This document shows, piece by piece, positions 1-11,318 of a stretch of 64,000 nt of DNA (its first letter is position 1; each line of letters begins with the position of its first letter). The DNA comes from Piper betle (lineage: Eukaryota > Streptophyta > Magnoliopsida > Piperales > Piperaceae), in assembly GCA_033002965.1 (NCBI GenBank), contig JAURVB010008880.1, positions 1 through 64,000 of the forward strand, given 5' to 3'. A model generated the notes under the pieces. It did no database searches and had not been told where the DNA came from. It saw nothing but the letters and a program-made list of their open reading frames with translations. Made by a program: the position numbers and the translations under genes.

Positions 1-1560
1 AGTGAAGCCCCTCGCTTGACTAAGTCTATTACGTAAATCAGTAATAAAAGGAACAAGGTACTTGTTCACGAAGATTACCTCATTCAATCCCCTGTCGTCG
101 ACATCAAGCCTCAACGACCCCTGGATTAGAATGGGCGCTTCATACGGTGCAATAGATGGATGACTTTGACTTGATCCTCGGCAATGCATTCATGAAGACT
201 GCCGGAGTGGGAGTGTTTCCACAACTGGGAGGAATCCTGATCATGGACAAGGCAGGTGCATGCTTTGTTCGTGGCCAGGGGAGGTCTTCTGGGGTCAAGG
301 ATGGTACCTTCCTTCGAAAGCAGCTGGTGGCAATGCAGCTTGCTAGGAGGTACAAGCGGGGAGCCTTTACTAATCTTGCAGCAAGGGTGGAGATCCAGCC
401 GGAACATGTGGTGGTGGTGCCGAATTTATTGCTAGGGTTGCTGGAGGAGCACTCCGGTGTAATGCCAGGCAAGTTTTTAGATCCATCCGGATGGAGTCGG
501 AGGAGAGGCCAAGCGAGTCCATGGAGGATCACCAAAGTCAGCTGAGACAGGTTGTGAATCAGTCAAGGGAACATCAGATCTTTATGGAGAAAGGCAAGTG
601 TGAGTTCAGAATTGGCCAGGTGCGACAGGAGGAATCAAAGGTCCGGACCATTGCCAAGTGGACGCAACCGACAAAGGTTACAACGAGGTGCTTCTTAGGG
701 GTGGCCAGTGGGAAGTTCATACATGGATACAGCCATGTAGAGTCACTGTTGACTGATCTTCTGCGCAAGGGACAGTCAGGGGATGGTCAGTGCCATGCCG
801 GATCGTTTTTGATTAGTTGAAAGTGATATCATCGAAGCCAATATTGAAATTGTCGGATTTCGATCAACCGAGAGTTTGCTTGTTGGGGTCGAGGTCCATT
901 GCAGCAGGGACAAGGTAGCTAACACCTTCTTCAAGACCCAGAAGAGGTTATTACTGAGACAGGCAAGGTGGCAGGAGCTACTGAGGCAGGTTCAGGAGTT
1001 AGTGAAGACAGATCCAGAGGACAAGAAACTTGTTGACAGAATCAGTGAGGGACTGGTTTGTATGTGTTGGTTAGATGATGGGGTGGTCTATGCTGGTAGG
1101 TGTTGGCTTATTGTTCCTATGGGTAGACTATGATGAAAGCTTATGGAGGAGGAGTCTTATATCACCCTATGGGCAAAACATCCTGGTAGGGACCGGATGT
1201 GTGCACTCAGGTTACGAGACTATTATTGGCTGAGAATAAAGGCCGATAGTGAAGCTTTCATGACATACTGCTTTGAGGATCAATAGGACAAGGTGGAGAG
1301 ATGGTCAGAGGCAAGGTTGCTGCAGCCTCTACATACACCTATGAGGCCATGGAGTTTGGTCTCACCAAACGTGGTGTTTGAGTTCTCGGAGGAGAAGGGA
1401 ATGGCAGTAGGGTTAGTTGCAGTGGATTCTATATCTAACTATTCTCACTCTAAGGAGCAGATTGAGAAGGCAAATGCATTAATCAAGGAGGAGAATGTGA
1501 GGCATCTCGTCACAACCAGTCAAGGGAACTGGTTGAAGCTTCTTGTGAGTTGAGTGAGAA
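1..1560 (+). mobile_element. Decayed Ty3/Gypsy chromovirus pol (Galadriel-like)
   Basis: Translated pieces follow the gene order of a plant chromovirus polyprotein. At about 156-470 a protease-type segment reads DDFDLILGN followed by a FPQLGGILIMD stretch. At about 575-800 the end of reverse transcriptase is recognisable (EKGKCEF, then KVRTIAKWTQPTK, FLGVASGKFIHGYS and LLTDLLRKG). At about 1120-1470 the integrase zinc-binding and core region follows (LWAKHPGRDRMCAL, YYWLR, DKVERW, LLQPL, then a diverged VDSISNYS). The catalytic centre of reverse transcriptase and most of RNase H are missing, and stops and frame changes separate the pieces. Function in an intact relative would be reverse transcription and integration; this copy is inert. 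The Galadriel assignment rests on remembered sequence resemblance. The element continues off the left edge. Confidence 0.8.
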
Positions 1561-3290
1561 TTATAAGTAGGTGGTAGTATGAGAACGAAATTATAGTCAG
1601 ATGGCTATAGTGAGGAAATAAGAGGTATGAGGAGATACCATATGAAACTAATATTACCTATCAAACCCAAGCATCCAAGACCTCGTCTTAGCAAAATGGG
1701 AGATTGTTTGGAACACCACACCCTTTATATATTGATATTAAATATGTAAGTATGTCCCTTTGGACAAGATTTCATCACTAGGTATAGAATAGAGAACATG
1801 AGTGGTGAGCAGAGGAGTGACTACTCCCAAAAGGAGAGTCATATAGCTAGCTGTGCTGGCGCACTGTTGTTACAATTACAATTTGCAATGTCACATACAT
1901 CGTAGTCGACATTTTATTTTGCTAGTAATTATGCATAACATTACGGGATCAAGAAAATTGAGCTGGGAGCATTTCTAGAGTGTGATTCATCCTACTGAGT
2001 AACACCATATGTGGAAAATTGTAGAAGCACAAAAGTGCTTCATTAGATACGACCCACATTGGTGTGATCTAGACTAATTTTGTCCCTTTAGTGAGGGCCA
2101 ATAGCATTCCTAGACCCCTTGTTGATGCGCATCAAGGGAAAATTTTCAGAGCTCACTAGTTGCCCGGGTAGATCCTAGGGTCCCGCATGACAAGTTGTTT
2201 TTTGTCACACCCTAGTACTTTCAAAACTAGTAAGCTACATGCGAGTCAGTTTGAGATTCAATAGGACCCTAGTAGCATCCGTAGAGACTTATCCTTACAC
2301 GAGAGTAATAGGTCACCCTAGAGGTATCGACTGGTGGTGTAGAGATAGATGCCATGACAGTAAGGATGTGAGAAGCCACTCCTTAGACTATTATGAGGTT
2401 TAGAAGAAGGTGTCTTACCTAGCCTATGATATAACCCCATTGTGCATATTAAAAGATGTAGGATCTAGTTAGAGCTAAGACATACTATAGAGATAGGGAT
2501 ATATAAGAGCAGGAGAATTGTGCCATAGCCCCATAGAGGTTAGGGTTGTGAGCCATATAGGTAGTTGAGCATTACCGCCAAACAGGTATACGACTAAACT
2601 GACATGTTAGCGGCCAATATGATTGCTTACTCACCGTTGACTAGAGCCAATAGGGATATGAGGTAGCTGAGTAGGATGGATAAGTAGCATATGACCTAGA
2701 AGTGTTTTGTAGTTGATTGTTAGGTTTTAGCTTGCACAACCACCACCTGAGTAGCTCAGCCATTGACCAAGTAGCACAACCGCCAACCGAGTAGCATAGC
2801 CACCATCCGAGTAGGTATACTATGGTAGGTTAGTAATAGATTAGATAGTTGTCCAAGTGCACAACATGGTGCAGTAGTCGTATATAGCTAGATGATATGA
2901 CATGAACTACAAATGACAAACTAGGTTGGTCAGACAACCAACAATAGAGTAGAAGTAATGATAGTGTCGCATTGACAACTTGAGTATGATCAAGCAAGAT
3001 GAATAGGATTATTAGTCTTGTGACATGTCAATCGGATAGCGTGGAGTTTAGTAAATAGACAGATTGATGAACGACGATTAGAGTGGCCAAACCAAGATCA
3101 GAGATCCAAAGCATTGGTATTGACTTATCAGTGGCACCCTGCATTAGAGATGCGGGTGTATAGTGCTATGTAGTTACATGGTGTGCACTTCTATATTGTC
3201 TATACCTTACATATGACCATCTGACAGCCATGTTTGTGAGTCTACCACAGTGATAGTAGCTAAGTGAGTCGAAATTGAGCATTACAAATC
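1561..3290. other. Decayed repeat-like DNA, no gene recognised
   Basis: No open frame with family resemblance was found. The region directly follows the chromovirus pol remnant and may hold its 3' end and LTR. A TGTCACACCC string at 2203, a common LTR start in plant Gypsy elements, is the only landmark I see. I could not find a matching second end. Confidence 0.4.
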
Positions 3291-3299
3291 AATACGAGA

Positions 3300-3960
3300 C
3301 GACGGGTCATTAATCACGGACGAGAGGATGAGACACTTTTGAGCCTCGCAATGGGTTCCTATTGACCCGTGGTGCAATAGTAGTTCTTTGGGACGGGAGA
3401 TCCCCATCCACTAGGATGTGTGTACCTCGTACTCGATTGAGGGACAATTGTCTACTATTTACTGATTGCCCTAGAACCCTAGGAGCCATCCTTCGAGGTG
3501 CCTATGTTGTAGTTCCAGAGATGATGATCAGATCCACGAAAAGTGCAACAATGGTACTTTAGAGTGGACATTGCCTTGGCCTTCCTACGTTTTATAGATA
3601 CCACCTTATCCTATCTTATACACCTCTCACTATGTGGCTATAGGTAGACACATAGTGATCATATCTTTTAGACAGCCACCCAGGGTGGGCACCTTCTAGG
3701 TCCCCTTAGCACATCTCACACATTTCGCACTTGCCAAAGCCCAGTTTTTGAGGCCAGTCATGACACCCTGATTGGAGGGTGTCCCTTTGCACAACTGTAT
3801 GTGTCACAAGATCAGCCTGACCTTTAGACTACCTCATGTATTGAGGCTTACGCGGTGGGTTCTGATAGATCACCATGTGCACACCTAGGACTATATTCAT
3901 CCTCATGTGGTAGAGGCGAGTATGATTACGTACTCAAGTTACGTATGTAGCCACATGCGT
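3300..3960 (+). repeat. Repeat family E, copy 0 (no TRIM cluster)
   Basis: This segment aligns by eye with 16655-17090 plus about 18170-18400, and with 41955-42330 plus about 43570-43670. Shared landmarks are the word ACTAG-GATGTG near 3410, a GATGATGATCAGA word near 3520, GCCAGTCATGA near 3755 and the CCAGACTACC-like stretch near 3825. Unlike the other two copies it runs from GCCAGTCATGA almost directly into the right half, without about 1.1 kb of miniature-LTR sequence. It is probably LTR or internal sequence of a retroelement, but no coding motif shows which. Confidence 0.6.
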
Positions 3961-4835
3961 GATATATACCTTTGTCAGTGCCAGGTTCACCTTCAATAAG
4001 TATGTCCTGCAATAGAATGGTTGATAGCAATATGACCTCATAGTGATATCTTAAGTAGCACCACATCTCATTGGTGGTACGGTTCACTAGCAGTATGCTT
4101 GGTACCATTGGTATTGCAAGTAGAGAGGCTTGATCATAGTGTCATCCATGGCAGTACGTTCCAAGCAGAATCTTACAATAACTCCTTACTCCTAACAGGC
4201 GGCGACCCCAACCACACCATCGTTGATGTTTTCCGATGATGGGCACTACTGCCCTCTGTTCGGCCCATTTGGTCGTGACCTTGTTCGCCACCCGCATTCA
4301 CAACTGCCTGGCCATGCCTAAGTCTACCAGTCCAAGCCCGTGTTTGTGTCCATCAATCCAATTCATGTCTGCCTAGTCAACCTAGCTGGTTCAGCCCGTT
4401 TTCGGTCGTTTCTCGATCGTTTTGGTAATTCGAGAACCCTTACATTAGCTTAGATGTATATTCACATGATTTAGCATGTTTAGATTTTATGATTATTTTT
4501 ATTTATTTATTTCTTCATTATCGTTTTTTTATGTTTATCATATATGATGAATGTTTACATGATTATTTGTCCTTATTAATATTATATTTACTGATGAATA
4601 TTAGTCTTATTATGTTTACTAAATTGTACGTGTGTGTGTGTATATATATATATATATTTATTTATTTATTTATTTATTTATCTATTTGTTTGTTCGCGTG
4701 CATGGTATTATTTATTTTTATTAATTATGCATTCTCGTATTGATAACTATGATATTATTATTATTCATGATTAATAAGTATTAACTATTTATTTATTTAT
4801 TTATTGAATTATTATTCATTTATATTTAATTATTT
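3961..4835. other. Intergenic, partly simple-sequence DNA
   Basis: From 4190 to 4440 the base composition is moderately GC-rich, without a recognisable frame. From 4440 onward the DNA is very AT-rich. A GT run, a TA run and a TTTA run sit side by side at 4629-4690. No gene or TE terminus was found here. Confidence 0.5.
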
Positions 4836-6757
4836 ATACAAAACCAAGGCTTTTCGCCGGATGGTTTTAATTTCAGTTAGGTTATGACCTGCATCGAGGG
4901 TCTTACCAGCCATTTTGCAGTGTATTTATGTATGGTATCTAGGTATGTATGAGTTACCCGGCCTTAGCCTCTTTCAGCGCTTGGTACGCCTGTTTGGATG
5001 AGGCACACCCGTTTTTTTCATATTTGGTCCAATATAATTATATATAGTTAGATGTTAGGACCATGTCCCTTGTGTGTCTTTTGTGTGTTTACCGTATGTT
5101 TGATAACCTTTCAGACTGTCCTAACCCCTTTTGGGACTTGCAGTGCAATTCTCGAGGTGGACCCGATTGTTTTAGGGTAAAAATCCTAAGTTTTTGGGTT
5201 TTGAGATAACCCAACCTATACTTTTTCAGCTAACCCAACCCATATATCCATATGTATCCAATCCATACCTCTATAGTTATTGCACCCATACCTCTATAGG
5301 TATGTCACCATACCTCTATGACATCACCAAGCCAACCCATACCTCTATAGGTATGTCACCATACCTCTATGACATCACCAAGCCAACCCATACCTCTATA
5401 GGCATGATACTCATACCTATGACATCACGAGACCAACCACCCTCATTTTTTTATAAACCTCACCCTCATGTTCACCTTTCCACTCCAATCCAACCACTCC
5501 ACTTACCCTCAACGTCCCTCTACTTCTACCAACCTTTTTCTCCACTCTTTGAGCTCTCTCTATCCTTTTTGGCTTTCCAAGATGTTCATTTTTCAATGGT
5601 TAAAGGACTTGGAGTGGGAAAACTCCAAGTGACCTCCCCTTGAACCGTTAAAGGTATGTTCTTTCCCAATTTTGGTTGATGATTTTTGTTTGGGTTGCTG
5701 TTTCGTATATGGATGTTATTGTTTACATTTTTATTTTATTTTTACCTTCTATATATACTTCTTAAAAAATCTTTAGTGGTGGTTTCATGTCGTTCTCATG
5801 CGTAGATAAATACTTATGATTTTTGTATCATCTGTGTAGTCAGAACTACACTAGTTGAGCATAAAATTCATAACTCATGTTTCAGATGTCAGAAATGTAT
5901 TATCTTGGCCTTTTTGTTTTTAAACGACATAGACCTACAATTTATATGTTGAGCATGTCGACTGATTTGGCATGGACGATCATGAAAAGGTCAAAAAATT
6001 GGACAAAAGGTGGCAGTGACCTGATCTCCCATTTCCCTAATTTTTACACCTTGATATGATTTTCATTTTATGATATATCTTATGATCATCTGTTAATAAT
6101 GTGATGATGTTAATATCATAAATTTACCGTACTAAAATTACCTCAATTACGGTCTGAACAAAATTAATGAAACATTGTGTGCATCTTTTGTGTTCTGTGT
6201 TAACTGCTTGTGTTGTGTGTTTAGTTAAATATTTGGCTAATAAATAGATCACATAAAAATCTATAAAAATTTCATAATAAGCCAATAATTGTTTTATGTA
6301 ATCCTGAAAATTTTGGAGATAAAAAAAATTCATTTTAATGGTTAATTGGATCGGACTTTTTTGAGTCACAGGAATTAAGTTCATAATCCTATTTCTATGA
6401 TTTCAATTGACAAATATGTGGAAAATATATTCATCTATGGGAAAATTATATAATAAATTACATAATTTACTAAGTGTCCTAATATTTTCTATGTAAAATT
6501 TTGGAGCATTTGGGTATGTAAGTAATTCAGTAGAATTTCCTAATTCTACCCTAGTTGGGAAAATTACATAAAGCACTAAATCAGAAATCAAGATTAGAAA
6601 TATTACCTAGGCCCAATTGCAATGAAATTGGACCTGAAAAATTAATGGGCTAAACTTCCAAGTTTTATATACCTATTCTAATTGACCCAAGCCCATTTAG
6701 ATTTTTCAGGCCCATGGTCTGAAATTTTGAAGTTGGTTGTGCAGTGACAGGGTACTG
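4836..6757 (+). mobile_element. Truncated LTR-type repeat C, plus orientation
   Basis: The segment aligns in inverted orientation with the right half of the 3.9-kb element at 29455-33332. Matching landmarks include the start (TATACAAAACC here, TATTAAACCC there), the AAATCCTAAGTTTTTGGG stretch near 5180, the CATACCTCTATAGG repeats near 5270-5430, and the paired AATTGGGCC and GGCCCA words near 6610-6720. The match stops near 6757. The following TTCCTCACAC word lies in LTR A sequence, so this copy was cut and joined to element A. A 149-codon open frame at 5194-5643 lies inside the repeat and is not treated as a gene. Confidence 0.7.
5275..5430 (+). repeat. 56-bp tandem repeat in repeat C
   Basis: About three units of roughly 56 bp, each carrying CCATACCTCTATAGG and CTATGACATCACC. 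The inverted C copy has a variant of the same array at about 32760-32940, so the array predates the two insertions. Confidence 0.75.
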
Positions 6758-7867
6758 TTCCTCACACCGAGTAAAACGTGGACATTTATGGGTACTATTT
6801 AGTACAACGCATGTTCAGACTTGTGGTTCAAAGGGTACTAAAGGTGACTACTTAAGAGTTCTCAGTCTTCATGCTCAAGGTCAAGAGAATTATGGAGGAA
6901 AGCAGAGTGTTTAGGATATACTAGTAGTTCTGAGGGACCAGCAAAGGAAATGAGAAAATGCCGAGAGAGGCATCGGTACAGCAAAATAGTCAGTTTAGGA
7001 TGCTACCGGGTCTGTTGCCCAGTGGCTCCTCAATAGGTGCCCTTCAGAGAGTTCACGAGAAGTATATGAATGTTTTCCTTCATGTGAGAGTTTGCTTCGT
7101 AGCCAGTTTGATATTAGTTATATTTTTGGACCAGTAATACTCATTACTGACGTGTTTTTATAATATATGTAACTGATGATCATGAGTAGGATGAGCTAGC
7201 CTGGACAGAGGAGCAGTGATGTCTCTTGCATACACACTTGTCAGATGATAGCATGTTTAGTATGTTGAGGATGATGTAATGAAATGCAATACATGATGAT
7301 GCTGTATGATATGATGTATGTTGTAGTAGAAAGATTGCTAACGATGTCAAGTTAATAAATATGTTGAGACATTAAATAAGTACAAGAAGTAAGTCAAGAC
7401 CCAGAATTGATAAGAAATGTCATTAGAATGCATAGATGGGTCAAGACCTAGTTAGGTAAGATGAAGGTAAATCAGCAGTTAAGTCGAGACTCAATACATA
7501 AATGAATTATACAGTTGAATGAATTTATTGTGTGAATGTTTTATTAATTATTTATATCTGTATACATGTTGATTTGAGAGGGTGGCCCTTAATTGCACTT
7601 TTAGTGGAAACGCAGTCTGTCTTATTTTACAAATTTTTATAGATTTTTCATTGTAGTTATTTTGGTACGCAATTGGTTGTCATGTCATCCATGTAGTAGC
7701 ATGTTAGGTTTATTTTTGTGCACTCATCCATGCATAGCAATTGACATCTTCCATCTCAAGGCACCGAGAGTAGATCCACATGGGTTGGGTTTAGGTTAGC
7801 CAACCTAACCGGGACCAATGACATTCCGGTTCAGTTCCCGAGCATGATTCAGATTTGGGGTGTTACA
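6758..7867 (+). mobile_element. 5' LTR of Tekay/Del-like element A (5' truncated)
   Basis: This is the 3' part of an LTR that ends in GGGGTGTTACA at 7867 and is followed three bases later by a primer-binding site. It aligns with the 3' LTR at about 14690-16645 and in inverse with the solo LTR at 53040-55919. Shared words are GACCAGTAA(T/C)ACTCATTACTGACG near 7130 and the ending AACCTAACCGGGACC near 7800. The first half or more is gone, and the left edge joins repeat C. The site GTATACAT at 7560-7567 is the uninterrupted counterpart of the hAT insertion in the 3' LTR. Confidence 0.85.
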
Positions 7868-7871
7868 ATTT

Positions 7872-7883
7872 TGGTATCATAGC
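7872..7883 (+). other. Primer-binding site of element A
   Basis: TGGTATCATAGC differs by one base from TGGTATCAGAGC, the usual plant PBS complementary to initiator methionine tRNA. It starts a few bases after the LTR end, as expected for the start of minus-strand DNA synthesis. This fixes the element's orientation as plus. Confidence 0.85.
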
Positions 7884-8058
7884 AAACTCTCGATCGATTC
7901 AATTGGAGGATATTTTCATACATGATGTGTGTGCAAAAATTGCTCCAAGTCCAGCTGGCAGGTATATATTTCTGTCCTTGTTGTCTTTGATTACATATTT
8001 CTCACCAATGGGTAGTGTGGCAGTATTTTCAGGATTGGATTAGTGAGTAGGGGTAATC

Positions 8059-8380
8059 ATGGTAAGAACTCGAAGTACTAGGAGCAAGACTCCATCACCT
8101 CCTTTGCCTAGACAAGCTAGCCCTACCCATGTTCACAGCGAGACGGTGTCTAGCTGATCTAGAGCTGCATCGCTGCTAGGAAATCCCATTGAGCAAGACT
8201 CAGTAAGCTGTCGTATCTCGTAGTGGAACCCGCTATTGCGTTAAAAGACGTCAGATTGAAACTGAGGCTGCCATGGCACGGTTGGTAGAGGTATAAATGC
8301 AAATGCAACAGAGTCAGGAGAAATTTCAAACAGAACTACGACAAAAAGCTCTCGCTGTAGCACGAACAGAGGAGAATCTA
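8059..8380 (+). pseudogene. gag N-terminal remnant of element A
   Basis: An ATG at 8059 opens MVRTRSTRSKTPSPPLP, the basic, serine/proline-rich start common in Tekay/Del gag proteins. It lies about 175 bp after the PBS. The frame stops at 8155-8157 after 32 codons. Downstream, the glutamine-rich QMQQSQEKFQ-like stretch near 8300 suggests further gag sequence in other frames. The fragment is then interrupted by a second LTR of the same family. It is non-functional. Confidence 0.7.
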
Positions 8381-9026
8381 CGTACAATCCGCAACCCGAG
8401 TCAGGGTTTTATGATCTGAATCAGTCGGTTCGCAGTTATTGTTAGAATTGGGTCAAGTTTTAATTTTGAGATGACAATTTGTTTTTCTCACCAACCATTC
8501 ATTTTTCTCACATGACCATTCACTTTTCTCAATGACCATTTCTTTTTCTCACCCTGACATCTATATACTCCACACTTCTGACACTGTCACCATTCATCCT
8601 TCTCACCCAACGTCCTTCTTTTTCTTCCTTCTCTTTTTCCCCCATGATCCTCACTCAAGCTGGCCACAACCTCGTTGCCATCACCACATGATTGACGATT
8701 ATGTACGGAATAGAAGCTCACCGTTTAGACGCTAAGACACGCTCGGAGCTTCTACCAGGTCCCTTTAGGACTCATGCCTAATTTATTGTTCTATTCTATG
8801 GTGATTTAATTTTTACAGATTGTAGGATGAGTTGAGTGGTGCTTTATTGGATCCCACTTAGCTTGGGCGATGTAGTCGAATAGTTTTCCGGATTAATAAC
8901 CCTCGAGGATGAAATCCCTCGAGTATGTTTTCGAAAACAAGATCCACCACAAGTTGCCTTCAGGCCTATTTTATAAATCCTTACCCAGACCTATATATAT
9001 GTAGTTTTTGTGTTTTTGAATAACTG

Positions 9027-9292
9027 TACTATGCGAACAAGCACGTGCTAGTCAAAGCTAGAACTACCGACAACCATGTTATGCGAGCAGCATGTGCCAA
9101 TCGAAGCCAGAAATACCTACAACCATGCTCTACAAGCGGGCATGTGTTAGTCGAAGCCAGAAATACCAACAACCATGTTATGCGAGTGACATGTGCTAGT
9201 CTAAGCTGGGAATACTGACAACCATGCTATGCGAACGACATGTGCTAGTCTAAGCTGGGAATACTGACAACCATGCTATGCGAGTGGGCATG
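9027..9292 (+). repeat. 54-bp minisatellite in LTR A
   Basis: About five units of roughly 52-54 bp, each containing ACAACCATG, (A/T)TGCGA and a GTGCTAGTC-like word. The last two full units are nearly identical, which suggests recent duplication. The other LTR A copies carry at most one unit here (compare GGTGCATGTGCTAGTC near 14610). Confidence 0.85.
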
Positions 9293-9643
9293 GAAGTAAG
9301 AAAAGGGCTTAGGATATAATAGTAGTCCCGAGGAACCAGAAAGTGAAATGAGAATATGCCGAGGCATCAGCAGTAGTAGATAAGTTCAAGATGATTTCAG
9401 TTCAGTAGATACCATTTTGAGATTTCATGAGAATGTTTTCTTTCATATGAGAGTTTGCTCTCATAACCAGTTTGATATAGTTATATTTTTGGACCAGTAA
9501 CACTCGTTACTGACGTGTTTTTATAATATATGTAGGTGATGATCAGGAGTAGGATGAGCCAGCCAGGACAGAGGAGCAGTGATGTCTCTTACACACACAT
9601 GTCAGACGATAGAATGTTAATGTTTTGTTATGTTGTCATTATA

Positions 9644-10479
9644 TGTAACGACCAGGTGTCGGACTGAGTCAATTCGTTGACCCTGGTTGCACTCAGTGCA
9701 TGGTGGTCGAATCTGGGCTCAAGTCGACCTAGGCTACCAACAAGGAAAATACGATGTTCTACCTATTATACGTACCTGACTTGTGATTACATCTGACTGT
9801 GATCCGCTTACCCTAATCTGAATGAGGGCATAAAATTATACATTAGTATAATTTTATTTTGCATGAACGTACATGCAACTTACATGACTAATATACTATC
9901 AATTTTAAATGATGTAATTAGTTCATGTTAGTCTTCATTCCTTATTAAATTTTCAGCAATTCTAATGATAATTAATTATTAATTATCATTATCCAAATCC
10001 CCATTATCCAATTGATAATTTAATTATTAACATGTCCATTTACAAAACAACTAAGCAATCGACAAGAACCCCATGCATAAGGCGCTGGAGATCTAGCAAC
10101 TTGGCGTCTTCAACAAACCTTGCATGTAAGAATCCTAATGGAAACAAATAAGATGAGGGATGAAATACTCACACAGTAATGGGGAGGTCGCCTAGGACGG
10201 AGATGAGATGTGAAATACTTCCTCCTCCTATATATATATACACTTCAACGAGCCCCTTCATTAAATTCTCACACCCCATCATCCATTGGTATTTCCTAGG
10301 TTCAACGAGCCCCTTCATTAAATTCTCACACCCTATCATCCATTCATGAATAGGTATTTTCTAGGTGACCTTAAGTCAAACCACGACCGGTCGACTTGAT
10401 AACCAACTATATCGGTTCATCTATATTTATTTCATAATATTTAGGTTCGAGTCTTGTAATAAAAACCATGGTTTTTACA
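9644..10479 (+). mobile_element. Solo LTR of family B with internal deletion
   Basis: Starts TGTAACGACC and ends GGTTTTTACA, flanked on both sides by TTATA (9639-9643 and 10480-10484), a standard 5-bp target duplication. From about 9656 on it matches the solo LTR at 11319-13388, from roughly 12455 to its end. About 1.1 kb of the longer copy, including its GGCCGTAGCC repeats, is missing. The joint lies at CGACC, a word found at both deletion edges in the longer copy. No internal coding sequence remains, which is the signature of LTR-LTR recombination. Confidence 0.9.
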
Positions 10480-10532
10480 TTATATTAATAATGATTTCGG
10501 TTAATAGCGTAAACCGGACATGGGGTGTTAAA

Positions 10533-11140
10533 AATTAATTGTGGATGACAAGGCATGAGGGGAGCCTGCACTTTCCATGGACACAACAGAAGCATGGGAT
10601 AGATGCTCCAGCTACAATGAGAGCCATGGATGGACAAGTTGAGGAGAACAGACATTGAACATGCCAGAACTGTGGACGCCATCATGGAGAAAAATGCAGA
10701 GCGGTTATAGACAAATGTTTTAGATATGGTCAACTAGGACATCGGGCAATAAAATGTTTGATTGCTCAGCACCAACAACCAACCATTCCAACACCACCAC
10801 AATGACTAATGCTTCTAGCTACCCCATTGCAACAGTAAAGAGGCCACCAGAACCGAGGACACGGATAGAGAGGCAGTGGTCAGCAGTCAACGAAACAACA
10901 ATAAAGGGATCTGAATCATAGAGGAATGATGGCTGCCATGACAGGAGAAGAATAGAAAGCTTTGGATTAGAGAGGAAAATAGATAACACCACCAGTAGAC
11001 CCGTCCACTGCAGCACCACCATGGGCAGTGAGGATGGACACAACCACAATTGCTAAAGCACTGGAGGATACGGCAAACGTGACAGGTTTGCACACATTCC
11101 ACTTCAGATCCTAGATTTAGTGGATAGCTACGAGAGTGAA
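10533..11140 (+). pseudogene. gag nucleocapsid remnant of element A
   Basis: The key motif is at 10662-10757: CQNCGRHHGEKC followed by CFRYGQLGHRAIKC, a pair of zinc knuckles of the type found in Tekay/Del gag. The second knuckle reads C-F-R-Y where Cys is expected at the fourth position, so its first zinc ligand pair is broken. Flanking frames contain stops. In a live element this part binds genomic RNA during packaging. Protease, RT and integrase are absent: the next landmark is the polypurine tract, so most of pol has been lost. Confidence 0.75.
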
Positions 11141-11169
11141 GCCTCCTTGATTTAAAATTTCAAGGATAA

Positions 11170-11191
11170 AATTTTTATAAGGAGGGAATGC
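11170..11191 (+). other. Polypurine tract of element A
   Basis: TTTTTATAAGGAGGGAATG directly precedes the 3' LTR start. The preceding TTCAAGGATAAAATT is the conserved lead-in seen in Tekay/Del elements. It primes plus-strand DNA in a live element and fixes the LTR boundary. Confidence 0.8.
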
Positions 11192-11318
11192 TGTAAAACT
11201 CGTGACTCAAGTCAGGGTTTTATAGCCTCAACCAGTTGGTTTGACTCTTATTTTTAATCGGGTCAATTTCAAAACACACATACCGAGCCGAGGCCGGTCT
11301 TGTGTTATGAATCATGAG

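Larger units (their letters stand above)
8381..10532 (+). mobile_element. Second LTR A copy nested in gag of element A
   Basis: From about 8381 the sequence follows the LTR A start (GAGTCAGGGTTTTAT near 8400, then CAGTCGGTTCG) and continues through the TTTTTCTCAC repeats, the TTCTACCAGGTCC word near 8750 and the ACTCGTTACTGACG word near 9500. It ends in GGGGTGTTA near 10530. No primer-binding site follows; gag sequence resumes, so this looks like an LTR inserted into gag. A family-B solo LTR interrupts it at 9644-10479, and part of the LTR around that site is deleted. I could not find a clear 5-bp target duplication, so recombination between elements is an alternative. Confidence 0.65.

Noticed and set aside
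5194..5643. 149-codon frame with repeated THTSIGMSPYLYDI
   Set aside because: Generated by the 56-bp tandem repeat of LTR-type repeat C; the inverted copy does not keep the frame.
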